A stretch of 64,000 bases of DNA from Emcibacter sp. (GCF_963675455.1 NZ_OY776217.1:248001-312000); one strand, 5' to 3'. Counted from the stretch's first letter, positions 17,245 to 27,588 are shown. Made by a program: numbers and translations. Notes: generated by a model from the letters alone, not told the origin.

Positions 17245-18606
17245 TCAGGCCGCAGTTTCTTCCCCGAAACTTTCAACTGTGGCTACAATATCATCTACAA
17301 CATTGGACACAAGACTTTCGTCTTCGCCTTCCGCCATCACCCGAATCACGGGTTCGGTGCCGGATTTGCGGATCACCACACGTCCGGTGCCGTTGAGGCG
17401 TTCTTCGCCTTCCCGGATCGCTTCCTGAACCTGCTGGCTGTCCAGCGGGTTGGAACCGTCAGCGTAACGGGCATTTTTCAACAACTGCGGATAGGGTGTA
17501 AACAGGCTACAGATCTCGCTGACCGGTTTGCCGTTCTTGACCAGCACCGCCAGGATCTGCAGGGCCGCAATCAGGCCGTCGCCGGTGGTGTTGAAATCGC
17601 TGAGTACGATATGACCGGACTGTTCCCCGCCCAGGTTAAGACCGCGACTTTTCATGGCCTCCACCACATAGCGGTCGCCAACCTTGGTGCGGACCAGTTC
17701 AAGACCGATCCGGTTGAGATATTTTTCAAGCCCCAGATTGGACATGATAGTGGCGACAACGGCACCGCCGCGCAATTTATCCGCCACCTGCCAGTACTGG
17801 GCGATAGTCGCCATAAGCTGGTCGCCATCGACGATATTTCCATGTTCGTCACATACGATCAGGCGATCCGCGTCCCCGTCCAGGGCAATACCGATGTCGG
17901 CGCCATGAGTGACCACCTGCTCGCACATCAACTGGGGCGCCGTGGAACCGCATTTCTCATTGATATTGGTGCCGTTGGGGTTAACCCCCACAGCCACAAC
18001 TTCAGCCCCCAGTTCCCAGAGCACGCTGGGCGCAGACCGGTAAGCGGCTCCGTTGGCGCAATCGACAACAATCTTCAGGCCGTCAAGGCGCAGGTTTTTC
18101 GGGAACGTGTTCTTGGCAAATTCGATATAGCGACCAACCGCATTTTCCAGGCGCTGGGCCCGGCCGAGTTTTTCGGACGGCACCAGATGATCGGCATAAC
18201 CGTTATCCATACGCCGTTCGATTTCCATTTCAATTTCGTCAGACAGCTTGTGACCGTCTGGACCGAACAGCTTCAGGCCGTTATCCTGATAGGGGTTATG
18301 AGAGGCAGAAATCATCACGCCGAGATCGGCACGTAAAGACCTGGTCATCATCGCCACTGCCGGCGTCGGCATGGGACCGACCATGATCACATCCATACCC
18401 ATGGACAGAAAGCCGGATGCCAGGGCAGGCTCAAGCATATAACCGGAAAGACGGGTATCCTTACCAATCACCACACGGTGTTTGTGATTTCCCCTGGTAA
18501 AATGTTTACCGGCGGCCATCCCTACCCGGGTTGCCACCTCTGCCGTCATATGTCCTTCATTCGCTCTGCCGCGGATGCCGTCTGTGCCGAAATATTTACG
18601 TGTCAT
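17245..18606 (-). CDS. glmM: Phosphoglucosamine mutase
   Basis: GlmM interconverts glucosamine-6-P and glucosamine-1-P for UDP-GlcNAc and hence peptidoglycan and LPS. The start at 18606 gives the classical N-terminus RKYFGTDGIRGRAN. The phosphoserine loop is MISASHNPYQDNG (S102), the metal loop is DGDADRL, and the sugar loop contains GGEQSGH. Length is about 453 residues, as usual. It follows folP, with ftsH and tilS upstream on the same strand, the standard order in alphaproteobacteria. A spacer of 150 AT-rich bases before it may hold its own promoter. Confidence 0.96.
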   Translation of the reverse strand: MTRKYFGTDGIRGRANEGHMTAEVATRVGMAAGKHFTRGNHKHRVVIGKDTRLSGYMLEPALASGFLSMGMDVIMVGPMPTPAVAMMTRSLRADLGVMISASHNPYQDNGLKLFGPDGHKLSDEIEMEIERRMDNGYADHLVPSEKLGRAQRLENAVGRYIEFAKNTFPKNLRLDGLKIVVDCANGAAYRSAPSVLWELGAEVVAVGVNPNGTNINEKCGSTAPQLMCEQVVTHGADIGIALDGDADRLIVCDEHGNIVDGDQLMATIAQYWQVADKLRGGAVVATIMSNLGLEKYLNRIGLELVRTKVGDRYVVEAMKSRGLNLGGEQSGHIVLSDFNTTGDGLIAALQILAVLVKNGKPVSEICSLFTPYPQLLKNARYADGSNPLDSQQVQEAIREGEERLNGTGRVVIRKSGTEPVIRVMAEGEDESLVSNVVDDIVATVESFGEETAA

Positions 18607-18755
18607 TTTCAGTTCTTCTATCTTTGGAAACACTTATAAGAAAGCATTATCATGCAATGGTTAATACATTTTCAACAGGACCTTATTAACCATAAAAAAT
18701 GAGATTAAAATAAGACAAAACAAGCAAAGAATTTTTTACAAATAAATATTAGACG

Positions 18756-19853
18756 TTACATCTTACTTATATATGACCATACATCAAGTGATTGTGCGGT
18801 CTCCGGCACATCATGAATCCGGACAATCTGTATGGCGCTTCCCCAGGCCAGTTGTGCGGCACTTAGTGACCCGGCAAGCCGTTGATCCGTCTGCCCGTTA
18901 CGGGACATGGCGGTAATGAACCGTTTGCGGGAAGCGCCCAGCAGAACAGGCACCCCAAGACCGTGAAACAGGGCAAGCCCCTGTAACAGGGCCGCATTAT
19001 GTTGCATGTTTTTACCAAAGCCTATACCTGGATCGACAATCAGCCGTTTCCGGGCGATGCCATTCTGCAGGCAAAATTCCAGGCGCTGTTCCAGATAATC
19101 ATAAACATCCAGCAGGGCATCGTCATATGTCGGGTTCTGCTGCATGGTTTGGGGGGTGCCCTGGGCATGCATCAGGATCACGGGCGCATCAGTTTCCCTG
19201 AGGACCGACAAAGAGTCCGGATCATGGGTCAGAGCGCTGACATCATTAATAATATGGGCCCCCGCCTTCAGGCTTTCTCTCATCACCGCCGCATTGCGGG
19301 TATCGACGGATATCACCGCTGATAACTGGGAAAGTTCTTCGATGACCGGAAGGACGCGGGCAAGCTCCTCCTCGACCGGTACGACCTCAGCCCCCGGACG
19401 CGTGCTCTCCCCGCCGATATCGATGATATCCGCCCCCTGCTCCCTCATCAGCCGGGCGTGATCCAGGGCGCGGGCTGTAGTGTTATGCAGGCCGCCGTCG
19501 GAAAAACTGTCCGGTGTGACATTGAGAATGCCCTGCAGCCGCGGCCTGCTCCAATCCAATTTTTTCCCTCCGGAAAGAGGTATGACGGGACGCGGGGAGG
19601 TGATATTGTCATGCAGAATTGACAGAAATTGCCGGTCCTCGGGGGACAGTTCGTCAAGAAGCTGTCCGAAGTCCTGTACCGGAATCATCTGCTGGCGAAC
19701 TCTTTCGCTGCCCTGACGTTCGATCAGAAGATATGTTGTGAAAGACAGGGGGCCGCCGGCAAGAGGCCGGGAAATGCCGGCTTCCATGCCTTCAGAAGAA
19801 GTTGAGCCCCTGAGAAATCCCAGGGGCTGCAAATAATATTTACCAGTTGTCAT
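18756..19853 (-). CDS. folP: Dihydropteroate synthase
   Basis: FolP condenses p-aminobenzoate with dihydropterin pyrophosphate in folate synthesis. The core has LNVTPDSFSDGG (about 110-122), the pterin site DIGGESTRPGAEVV, NDVSAL, and DPGIGFGK. An N-terminal extension of about 90 residues precedes the TIM barrel; similar extensions occur in other alphaproteobacterial FolP proteins. It starts 20 bases after ftsH on the same strand. Confidence 0.93.
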   Translation of the reverse strand: MTTGKYYLQPLGFLRGSTSSEGMEAGISRPLAGGPLSFTTYLLIERQGSERVRQQMIPVQDFGQLLDELSPEDRQFLSILHDNITSPRPVIPLSGGKKLDWSRPRLQGILNVTPDSFSDGGLHNTTARALDHARLMREQGADIIDIGGESTRPGAEVVPVEEELARVLPVIEELSQLSAVISVDTRNAAVMRESLKAGAHIINDVSALTHDPDSLSVLRETDAPVILMHAQGTPQTMQQNPTYDDALLDVYDYLEQRLEFCLQNGIARKRLIVDPGIGFGKNMQHNAALLQGLALFHGLGVPVLLGASRKRFITAMSRNGQTDQRLAGSLSAAQLAWGSAIQIVRIHDVPETAQSLDVWSYISKM

Positions 19854-19873
19854 ATCGCTCCCCGCAAGCCGGA

Positions 19874-21796
19874 TCAGCTTTCGGGAACCGGGTCGGCATC
19901 AATTGGACCTTCCCCACCCTTTTTCTCGGCACTGCCGGTGGAGGGGACAGATCCGGTTGACGGCGTACTTGGCCCGGATTCGTCGGTATATTCCTCACGG
20001 TGAATATCCTTGCCGGCCAGAAGATCCTTGATTTCATCACCGGACAGGGTTTCATATTCCAGAAGCGCCTTGGCCAGCGTGTGAAGATCGTTGATATTGT
20101 CAGTCAGGATCTTGGTGGCTTTCTCGTGGGCTTCATCCACAATCCGGCGGATTTCTTCGTCAATGATCTGGGCTGTCGCACTGGATACATTCTGGGTCTG
20201 GGCAACGGAATGACCAAGAAATACTTCTTCCTGGTTTTCGCCATATTCCAATGGTCCGAGCTTATCACTCATGCCCCATTTGGTCACCATGGCACGGGCC
20301 ATTTTGGTCGCATGGGAAATATCGGAAGAGGCCCCTGAGGTCACCTTGTCATAACCGAAGATCAGTTCCTCGGCCACACGGCCACCCATGGCGACGGCCA
20401 GATCCGCATGCATTTTCTCGCGGCTCAGGGACAACTGGTCCCGTTCCGGCAGTCGCATCACCATGCCCAGGGCACGGCCGCGGGGAATGATGGTTGCCTT
20501 GTGAATGGGATCGGATGCCGGACAATGCAATGCTACCAGGGCGTGACCGCCTTCATGATAGGCCGTCAGTTTTTTCTCGTCCTCGGACATGACCATGGAG
20601 CGGCGTTCCGCCCCCATCATCACCTTGTCCTTGGCGGATTCAAAATCGGCCATAGACACCACGCGCTTGCCTTTGCGGGCGGCAAGAAGCGCAGCCTCGT
20701 TCACCAGGTTGGCGAGATCGGCGCCGGAAAAACCGGGTGTCCCGCGGGCAATCACCCGGGTATCCACATCTGCCGCCAGCGGCACTTTCTTCATGTGAAC
20801 CTTGAGGATTTTCTCACGGCCCAGAATATCCGGGTTCGGCACCACCACCTGGCGGTCAAAACGACCCGGACGCAACAGCGCCGGATCAAGCACATCAGGG
20901 CGGTTGGTCGCTGCAATAAGAATGACGCCTTCATTGGCCTCAAAGCCGTCCATTTCCACCAGCAACTGGTTGAGGGTCTGCTCCCGTTCGTCGTTACCAC
21001 CGCCGAGACCGGCGCCACGATGACGGCCCACGGCATCAATCTCGTCAATAAAGATGATGCAGGGCGCGTTTTTCTTGGCCTGTTCGAACATGTCGCGGAC
21101 ACGGCTGGCGCCGACACCGACAAACATTTCAACAAAATCGGAACCGGAAATGGTGAAGAACGGCACATTGGCCTCGCCGGCAATGGCGCGGGCAAGCAAT
21201 GTTTTACCGGTTCCCGGAGGGCCCACCAGAAGCGCACCCTTGGGGATGGAACCACCAAGACGCTGGAACTTCTGCGGATCTTTCAGAAACTCAACAATTT
21301 CCTCAAGCTCTTCCTTGGCTTCGTCAATACCGGCCACATCGTCAAATGTCACACGGCCCTGACGTTCAGTCAGAAGCTTGGCTTTGGATTTACCAAAACC
21401 CATAGCCTTGCCGCTGTTACCCTGCATCTGGCGCATGAAGAATATCCACACACCGATCAGAATGATCATCGGCAGCCAGCTCAGAACGATACTCCAGAAG
21501 GGACTTCCTTCTTCCGGCTCGGCAATAATCCGAACGCCCTGTTTACGTAATGTTTCAACCAGATTCGGGTCATCGGGAGCATAGGTGTAAAATTTGGCGC
21601 CACTTGTATCAGTACCGTGAATGCCTCGCCCCTGTATGACAACCTGCTGGACCTGTCCGGCCTCAACGCTATCCAGAAATTCAGAAAACGCGACCTCGGT
21701 TGAACGGCTCTGTATGTTCGTACCGGGATTGAATGCGTTGTATAAAACCATGAGCAAAATCAGGATAATTGCCCAAAATGCCAGATTGCGTCCCAT
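19874..21796 (-). CDS. ftsH: ATP-dependent zinc metalloprotease FtsH
   Basis: FtsH is the inner-membrane AAA+ protease that degrades unassembled membrane proteins and regulators. The 640-residue protein has transmembrane helices at about 5-22 and 103-121 around a periplasmic domain. Walker A is GPPGTGKT (192-199), Walker B is IIFIDEIDAVG, and the SRH region follows. The zinc motif is H414-EGGH-418. The C-terminus is a low-complexity Ser/Thr/Pro tail. It lies between tilS and folP on one strand. Confidence 0.97.
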   Translation of the reverse strand: MGRNLAFWAIILILLMVLYNAFNPGTNIQSRSTEVAFSEFLDSVEAGQVQQVVIQGRGIHGTDTSGAKFYTYAPDDPNLVETLRKQGVRIIAEPEEGSPFWSIVLSWLPMIILIGVWIFFMRQMQGNSGKAMGFGKSKAKLLTERQGRVTFDDVAGIDEAKEELEEIVEFLKDPQKFQRLGGSIPKGALLVGPPGTGKTLLARAIAGEANVPFFTISGSDFVEMFVGVGASRVRDMFEQAKKNAPCIIFIDEIDAVGRHRGAGLGGGNDEREQTLNQLLVEMDGFEANEGVILIAATNRPDVLDPALLRPGRFDRQVVVPNPDILGREKILKVHMKKVPLAADVDTRVIARGTPGFSGADLANLVNEAALLAARKGKRVVSMADFESAKDKVMMGAERRSMVMSEDEKKLTAYHEGGHALVALHCPASDPIHKATIIPRGRALGMVMRLPERDQLSLSREKMHADLAVAMGGRVAEELIFGYDKVTSGASSDISHATKMARAMVTKWGMSDKLGPLEYGENQEEVFLGHSVAQTQNVSSATAQIIDEEIRRIVDEAHEKATKILTDNINDLHTLAKALLEYETLSGDEIKDLLAGKDIHREEYTDESGPSTPSTGSVPSTGSAEKKGGEGPIDADPVPES

Positions 21797-21928
21797 ATTT
21801 TTTACGTATCACTTTCATGTTGAAAAAGGCGTAAGTAACGCCTGCAAAAACTATCATCATCTTAGATAAGGGCGATTATCGCCCAGACAAGTCATGACTA
21901 TGGTATTTCCATCAGAATAAGCTGTTTT

Positions 21929-23254
21929 TTATATCATTTCAGCAAAATTGTCAGCCGGGATGTGAAAAACCGCCCTGAACCCGTTGTCCTTCCCTGTTTC
22001 AACCAGATCCGGCAACATCCGCTCTCCCGCCTCTGTAAGCAGTTCAGGCAGGGTCGGGAACACATATTTTGCCGCCGGCAAGTCCTTCAGTTCCGGCCGG
22101 TCCCGCGCCAGAGACTGCCATCCGGCCTGACCGATCTTTTGAAGTCTGCCCGCAACCGGTATTTTCAGCCAGAACCTGCCGTCCCATAATAAACTGTCAC
22201 CGGCAGACACCCCTTTTTCGTCACTGACTGCCGCTTCCTCGCGGGCCATCAGTATAGTGTCCTGTCCCTGCAGAATAACCCGGCATCCCCCTATCGTCTG
22301 ATCCACCGCCTCTCCTGCAGCCAGCCGCTCGTATAGATTTTGTGTTTTTTCAAACCTTGGCGGGAATTCGGCACCGGCGATCACCTTCAGAAGGCGCGCC
22401 AGCAGCCTGAGGGCAATTTCCCGTTCCCCGGCCAGAAATTTTTCCACATTCACCCCGGCAGACCCGAGGGGGTCAACCTTAACCGCCTCCTGCCATAAAG
22501 ACGTCGTCAGTCGATCAAGCAGATCCTGTACCGCCTGCATGCGTGTTGCTGTGCCTGCCAGACGTTCCGCCGTCAGACCGCTGATCCGGGAACCGGCCAG
22601 AAACTCACGCACCTGGACGCGGTTATGTTTTAAATCCTGGTTGCTGGGATCCTCAATCCAGTCCTGCGCCTGCGCCTTGAGGAAGGCCGTCAGCTGTTCC
22701 TTACCACACTCCAGAAGCGGACGGCAGACAACCGGCAGGTGCCCGGGTTCGATATCCTCGATTGGGACCGGGAAAGAGGATTTTTTGCGCATGGCGGCAA
22801 GGCCGTCCACACCACTGCCCCGGGCCAGACGCAACATAAAGGTTTCCGCCTGGTCATTCAGATGATGAGCCAGAAACAGGTGCGTTATTTGATGTTCTGC
22901 ACACCATTTTCCCAGCAGTCGATATCTGATTTTGCGGGCGTTTTCCTGAATGCTTGATTTCGGAACATCTTCCTGCCAGGTCAGGATTTCATGGGGAATG
23001 CCACAGGAGGAAAGCCAGGCATGAACCTGCCGGCATTCTGTTTCCGCCTCCGGCCGAAGACCGTGATTGACTGTCAGGGCAACAAGATCGACCTGTTGCT
23101 CATGACACCAGTCCCGAAGCAACAGGGCAAGCGCCATACTGTCCGCCCCTCCGGACACGGCAACAGCAAATTTTCCAGTGGAAAAGTCACATTCCGGCAC
23201 GCCCTGCATCAGGACGTTGAATTTTTCAGACGTAAGGTGCAGAGGCTCGTCCAT
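21929..23254 (-). CDS. tilS: tRNA(Ile) lysidine synthetase
   Basis: TilS ligates lysine to C34 of tRNA-Ile (CAU), allowing AUA decoding. The 441-residue protein has the PP-loop SGGADS (34-39), AHHLNDQAETFMLRLARGSG and the connecting region with RPLLE, followed by a divergent C-terminal domain. It is essential in most bacteria. It starts 20 bases downstream of the cpoB stop, so it belongs to the tol-pal transcription run. Confidence 0.93.
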   Translation of the reverse strand: MDEPLHLTSEKFNVLMQGVPECDFSTGKFAVAVSGGADSMALALLLRDWCHEQQVDLVALTVNHGLRPEAETECRQVHAWLSSCGIPHEILTWQEDVPKSSIQENARKIRYRLLGKWCAEHQITHLFLAHHLNDQAETFMLRLARGSGVDGLAAMRKKSSFPVPIEDIEPGHLPVVCRPLLECGKEQLTAFLKAQAQDWIEDPSNQDLKHNRVQVREFLAGSRISGLTAERLAGTATRMQAVQDLLDRLTTSLWQEAVKVDPLGSAGVNVEKFLAGEREIALRLLARLLKVIAGAEFPPRFEKTQNLYERLAAGEAVDQTIGGCRVILQGQDTILMAREEAAVSDEKGVSAGDSLLWDGRFWLKIPVAGRLQKIGQAGWQSLARDRPELKDLPAAKYVFPTLPELLTEAGERMLPDLVETGKDNGFRAVFHIPADNFAEMI

Positions 23255-23274
23255 CCGGCATCCAGAGTTTCAGA

Positions 23275-24144
23275 CTATTGGCAGCCCGCCTTTTTCTCTT
23301 CGGCCTGACGACGGTTCTTGTTTTCCGTACTGTCCGGGAAGCGGGCGGAAAGTTCGCGGTAAGCTTCACAGGCATCATTCTTTTCGCCCATGGCATTCAG
23401 AGACATGCCGATTTTCAGCAGAAACCCGGGCGCCTTTGCATGTTGCGGATAATCGTTATACCCTTCCAGGAACGTACGCGTCGCATCGGTATACATGCCC
23501 CGGACATAGTAGGTCTGGCCGAGCCAGTATTTGGCATTACCCGCCAGCGCGTGATCCGGATGCTGTTTCAGAAATTCGCTGAGCGCCCGTTCCGCACCGG
23601 TATAATCGCCTTTTGTGACCAGGCCGTAGGCGAAATCATACTGCTCTTTTTCCGTGCCCTTTGGCAACAACGATCCACCTGCCGATGTCGCCGCCGGCTT
23701 GCTGTCGACAGGGGCCGCTGCCACTGCCGCCGGAGAAGCACCTTTTCCGCCGCCTTCAAGCTCGGAAAGCCTGAATTCATAATCCTTGACCAGGGTTTCA
23801 AGCCGATTGGTAAGCTGGGTGATGCGGTAGTTGGATTCCTCAATCTGGCCGGTCAGTTGCCGCATCTGGGTTTCAATCTGCGTCACCCGGGCTTCCATGT
23901 CCGCCAGAAGCACGCCGCTTTGGGGAGATGGTGCCGTGGCCTGTTGGCCGCTGGCGGCGCCATCCTGTTCAAAATAGCTGCCGGGAGTAAAGACCTTGCG
24001 CTGGACGGCGCGCAGCTGCTTTTCCAGAATTTCGACTTTTTTCTCCAGGCTTTCGGCCTGCACCGGAGAACAGATGGAGATGGCGGCAATCAGGAAAGCC
24101 GATAGCACCCCGATGCCCACTGTTCTTTTTGTTTCCCTGATCAT
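23275..24144 (-). CDS. cpoB: Cell division coordinator CpoB (YbgF)
   Basis: CpoB is a periplasmic protein that links peptidoglycan synthesis with Tol-driven outer-membrane constriction. The start at 24144 (GGGAG seven bases upstream) gives a signal peptide ending in SPVQA. A coiled coil (SLEKKVEILEKQLRAVQRKV) follows, then a second coiled segment with ITQLTNRLETL. A low-complexity linker leads to C-terminal TPR repeats (YDFAYGLVTKGDYTGAERAL, HALAGNAKYWLGQTYY). It follows pal in the usual order. Confidence 0.93.
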   Translation of the reverse strand: MIRETKRTVGIGVLSAFLIAAISICSPVQAESLEKKVEILEKQLRAVQRKVFTPGSYFEQDGAASGQQATAPSPQSGVLLADMEARVTQIETQMRQLTGQIEESNYRITQLTNRLETLVKDYEFRLSELEGGGKGASPAAVAAAPVDSKPAATSAGGSLLPKGTEKEQYDFAYGLVTKGDYTGAERALSEFLKQHPDHALAGNAKYWLGQTYYVRGMYTDATRTFLEGYNDYPQHAKAPGFLLKIGMSLNAMGEKNDACEAYRELSARFPDSTENKNRRQAEEKKAGCQ

Positions 24145-24238
24145 TCTTCGCTCCCGCTGGCCGACCTGTGCCGGTGGTGATACAAAAATACCCGCGCAGA
24201 CAGTCAAGGCCGCGCGGGTACCAATGATAGAAATGTTA

Positions 24239-24778
24239 TTAGTCTACGCGTGTATATCCGCGACGGTTCTGGGCCCAGACGGACTCACCGGAACCGCTAA
24301 CAGCCGGGCGTTCCTTGCCGTAGCTGACGGTACGGATTTTGGAAGCACTTACACCAAGAGCCACCAGATAGTTTTTCACAGCATTGGCACGACGATCACC
24401 AAGGGCAAGGTTGTACTCGCGTGTGCCGCGCTCATCACAATGGCCTTCAACGGTCACAGCTGCATTTGTGTCCATCATCCAGCGGGCCTGGGCCTGCAGC
24501 GTGGAACGTGCGTCAGCGGTCAGGTCATAACGGTCGAAACCGAAATAAACCAGTGCGCCGGATGTAGCATCCAGATCTTCCTGGGATCCCGGTACCGGAC
24601 CGACATCTTCCGGTTCAACCGTAACATCCCCTGTCTGAGCTTGTTCAACGACAGGCTGTTCCTCTTCAACAGGAGCAGTCGGAGTTTCAACAGGCTCTTC
24701 TTTTCCGGCACATGCACTGACCAGCAGTACTGCACCAATAATCATCCAGTATTTAGCGCCAATTAATTTTTTCAGCAT
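24239..24778 (-). CDS. pal: Peptidoglycan-associated lipoprotein
   Basis: Pal anchors the outer membrane to peptidoglycan and binds TolB. The 179-residue precursor has a lipobox ending at C23 (LLVSAC). A Glu/Pro/Val-rich linker follows, then an OmpA-like domain with GHCDERGTREYNLALGDRRA. Acidic and arginine residues for diaminopimelate binding are present. It lies between tolB and cpoB. Confidence 0.96.
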   Translation of the reverse strand: MLKKLIGAKYWMIIGAVLLVSACAGKEEPVETPTAPVEEEQPVVEQAQTGDVTVEPEDVGPVPGSQEDLDATSGALVYFGFDRYDLTADARSTLQAQARWMMDTNAAVTVEGHCDERGTREYNLALGDRRANAVKNYLVALGVSASKIRTVSYGKERPAVSGSGESVWAQNRRGYTRVD

Positions 24779-24941
24779 CTAGTGGTCCTTCCACGCTTAT
24801 TAAATATTTTCACCAACCAATTTGTTGCCGATCCCCAATTATATCAAGAACTGGCACAGTCTAACACTTGTTTATTTTACGCATATTTCTGTCTTAAACA
24901 TACGTATTTTTGCCAAATCAGGGCAACTATAGCAGACCCGC

Positions 24942-26279
24942 TCATCTAATCAAGGGGGACCATGCAGGATCAGACGCATCCAACGGCGTTATAATCTGCC
25001 TTTCATTGTACCCCGTGAGGTCGACAGACCATACCTGAGTTTCCCCGCCTTTGCCATTCTTATCATAGGGTTGCTGCCTGAAAAACATCAAAACACGGCC
25101 ATTTGGCGACCAGGTCGGCCCCTCATCCAGGAAACTTTCCGTCAAAAGCCGCTCACCTGACCCGTCCGGGCGCATCACTCCGATATAAAAACGCCCCTGA
25201 TAGATTTTTGTGAAGGCAATCAGATCCCCCCTCGGCGACCACACAGGCGTACCGTAACGGCCCTTGCCAAAGCTGATCCGGTGAATATTTTTCCCGTTGG
25301 CGTCCATGACATAGATCTGCTGGCTGCCGCCGCGATCCGAGTTAAAGGTAATCTGGCGTCCGTCCGGCGAATAGCTGGGCGAGGTGTCGATGGCCGAATG
25401 ACTGGTCAGGCGGGTCACCTTGCGGGTGCGCAGTTCCATTACGTAGATATCGGAATTGCCCTTCTGGGCCTGGGAAATAATAACCTTGTTGCCGTCCGGT
25501 GAAAAGCGCGGGGCAAAGGTCATGCCCGGAAAATCGCCCAGAAGTTCCTGCTTGCCGGTATCGATATTATACAGATACACCCGCGGATTGTCGTTGAAAT
25601 AGGACAGATAGGTAATTTCCTGAGCCGTCGGTGAAAAGCGCGGCGTCAGCGCCATATGCCTGCCATCAGTCAGGAATTTATGATTGTGGCCGTCCTGATC
25701 CATGATCGCCAGACGCTTGGTCCGGTTGGTCTGCACGCCGCTTTCCGACACATAAACAATGCGGGTATCGAAATAACCACTTTCCCCGGTCAGGCGTTTA
25801 TAGATCGCATCCGCCATCATATGGGCGATGCGGCGCCAGTTCTGCGGCGTCGTGTAATAACGCAGGCCGATCATCTGTCCGCTCGACAAGACATCCCACA
25901 GGCGGAATTCCACCTTGACCCGGCCATCTTCCTGCAGCGTAAGCTGCCCGGTGACCAGCGCCTGGGCGCCGATGGAGCGCCAGTTGGCGAATTTCGGCCG
26001 ACTGCCCGGAAGTTCCTTGAAAAAGGCCGCCCGGTCTATGGTCCTGAACAGTCCGGAGCGTTCGAGGTCGGCGCTGACCACCCGGGCTATGTTGCGCCCG
26101 ACATCATCAACCGTACCGCCGGTATTGAGCGGGCGACCGTCGCCTTCCAGATCCTTGATCGCAATGGGCAGCGGATCCGCATTCCCCTGTGTGATATCCA
26201 CCCGGAGCACCGCATGAGCGCTGCTCATGGCCAGAAACAGACTGACAACAGACAGAATAACCAGTTTTGCAAGCTTCAC
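24942..26279 (-). CDS. tolB: Tol-Pal system protein TolB
   Basis: TolB is the periplasmic beta-propeller of the Tol-Pal machine. A GTG at 26279 gives a textbook signal peptide (KLAKLVILSVVSLFLAMSSAHA) and has GGAGA seven bases upstream. An ATG at 26309 would add ten polar residues and overlap tolA. An N-terminal alpha/beta domain is followed by WD40-like PD40 repeats such as TPRFSPTAQEITY, SPSYSPDGRQITFNSDRGG and TPVWSPRGDLIAF. The C-terminus contains DPAWSPLI. Confidence 0.95.
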   Translation of the reverse strand: MKLAKLVILSVVSLFLAMSSAHAVLRVDITQGNADPLPIAIKDLEGDGRPLNTGGTVDDVGRNIARVVSADLERSGLFRTIDRAAFFKELPGSRPKFANWRSIGAQALVTGQLTLQEDGRVKVEFRLWDVLSSGQMIGLRYYTTPQNWRRIAHMMADAIYKRLTGESGYFDTRIVYVSESGVQTNRTKRLAIMDQDGHNHKFLTDGRHMALTPRFSPTAQEITYLSYFNDNPRVYLYNIDTGKQELLGDFPGMTFAPRFSPDGNKVIISQAQKGNSDIYVMELRTRKVTRLTSHSAIDTSPSYSPDGRQITFNSDRGGSQQIYVMDANGKNIHRISFGKGRYGTPVWSPRGDLIAFTKIYQGRFYIGVMRPDGSGERLLTESFLDEGPTWSPNGRVLMFFRQQPYDKNGKGGETQVWSVDLTGYNERQIITPLDASDPAWSPLIR

Positions 26280-26301
26280 GCGACTTTCTCCATTCTTTAA
26301 T

Positions 26302-27135
26302 CTACCCATTCAGCATTTCCGCAGGATTAAAATTCAACTCAAATTCGCGCCACAGTTCATATTTGTCCCGAGGAAGATCAAAAGGCACACATTTGCGCAC
26401 CGCCCGGAGGGCGCTTTCCGCTGCCGTCCGGTAAAATTCCTCCCCTGGCCTATTTATCCGGGCTTGATCAACCAGCTCCGGCGGACGCGCTAACTTGCCC
26501 TCAGGCGTAAGCCATATTTTCACAATGACGCTTAAGTCTTCTGCATACTTCGCCCCGGCAGGAACACTCCAGCAGTTTCTCTCATGCATCTGGAGCCGTA
26601 TAGCATCAATAACGGTCATCGTTTGTTGCTGAATTTCCAAATCCGTCAACTGACGCGGTTCGTCATAGACTTTTTCCTTCAGCGTTTCGCCGATGGATTT
26701 CTGCTCTTCCTGCCTTTTATCCAGCAACGCCGCCACCCGCGATACCTGAAAACGGCTCGGCGGCCGCGGTTTTGACTTGGGCGACACCGTCGGCGTTGTT
26801 ACCACTGCCACCTGAGGCTCCGGTTTCTTTTCCGGCTTTTTCGCCGGCTTCTGCTTCACATCCGGCAGAGGCATGTCGGACGCCATCTTGGGCGGCTCCG
26901 GCGGCATTTCCACCTTGCGGGTCGGCTTTTTCTTTTCTTCTTTTTTCTTTTCCTCGACCTTGTCCACTTTGGGCGGCTTGATCTTCAGCTTCTGCACGTC
27001 AGCGATCTTGACCATCTCTACCGGGATCACGGACATTTCCGTCTGCACATCATCCCTGAGCACCGGCAGGCCGACCACGGCCATTACAATGACCGCCACA
27101 TGCAACAGGCCGGATATGATCAAAGCTGTGCGCAC
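26302..27135 (-). CDS. tolA: TolA-like protein (Tol-Pal system)
   Basis: TolA spans the periplasm and transmits force from TolQR. The 277-residue protein has one N-terminal transmembrane helix (SGLLHVAVIVMAVVGLPVL) and a Lys/Pro/Glu-rich middle (about 55-125). A C-terminal TonB/TolA-like domain contains NCWSVPAGAKYAEDLSV. TolA proteins vary in sequence; the position between tolR and tolB fixes the call. It starts 12 bases after tolR. Confidence 0.92.
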   Translation of the reverse strand: MRTALIISGLLHVAVIVMAVVGLPVLRDDVQTEMSVIPVEMVKIADVQKLKIKPPKVDKVEEKKKEEKKKPTRKVEMPPEPPKMASDMPLPDVKQKPAKKPEKKPEPQVAVVTTPTVSPKSKPRPPSRFQVSRVAALLDKRQEEQKSIGETLKEKVYDEPRQLTDLEIQQQTMTVIDAIRLQMHERNCWSVPAGAKYAEDLSVIVKIWLTPEGKLARPPELVDQARINRPGEEFYRTAAESALRAVRKCVPFDLPRDKYELWREFELNFNPAEMLNG

Positions 27136-27147
27136 GATATCTCCCGG

Positions 27148-27588
27148 TTACTGGTTGGCCGTATCGGTCACCAGGGCAACCCTGGAATAGCCGGCCGCAT
27201 TCATCACCCCCATCACCTTCATCACCGAGCCGTAATCCACCGCCTGATCGCCATGTACGTAGATACGGTCATCCTTGCGGTTCTCGAAAATCACCTTGAG
27301 ACGCGGCACCAGCTCGGACAGCCGGATTTCCTCGTCCTGCAGATATATTTTTCCGGCCTTGTCGATGGTGATGGACAGTGGTTTGGTATTTTCAGGCAAT
27401 GGTTTGGCTTGGCTATTGGGCAGATCAATGGGCACGCCCACCGTCAGCAGGGGTGCGGCCACCATGAACACCACCAGAAGCACCAGCATCACATCCACAA
27501 AGGGCGTAACGTTGATCTCGCTCATCGCCTTGTGGCGGCGACGAAAGCCGCTGCGATGGTGCTGTGGCTGGTTAATCGGCCCGGCCAT
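27148..27588 (-). CDS. tolR: Tol-Pal system protein TolR (ExbD family)
   Basis: TolR forms the stator with TolQ and uses the proton gradient. The 146-residue protein has the conserved MSEINVTPFVDVMLVLLVVF segment, whose transmembrane aspartate carries protons, and a periplasmic ExbD domain with YVHGDQAVDYG. Its start shares one base with the tolQ stop (TGATG), so expression is coupled. Confidence 0.95.
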   Translation of the reverse strand: MAGPINQPQHHRSGFRRRHKAMSEINVTPFVDVMLVLLVVFMVAAPLLTVGVPIDLPNSQAKPLPENTKPLSITIDKAGKIYLQDEEIRLSELVPRLKVIFENRKDDRIYVHGDQAVDYGSVMKVMGVMNAAGYSRVALVTDTANQ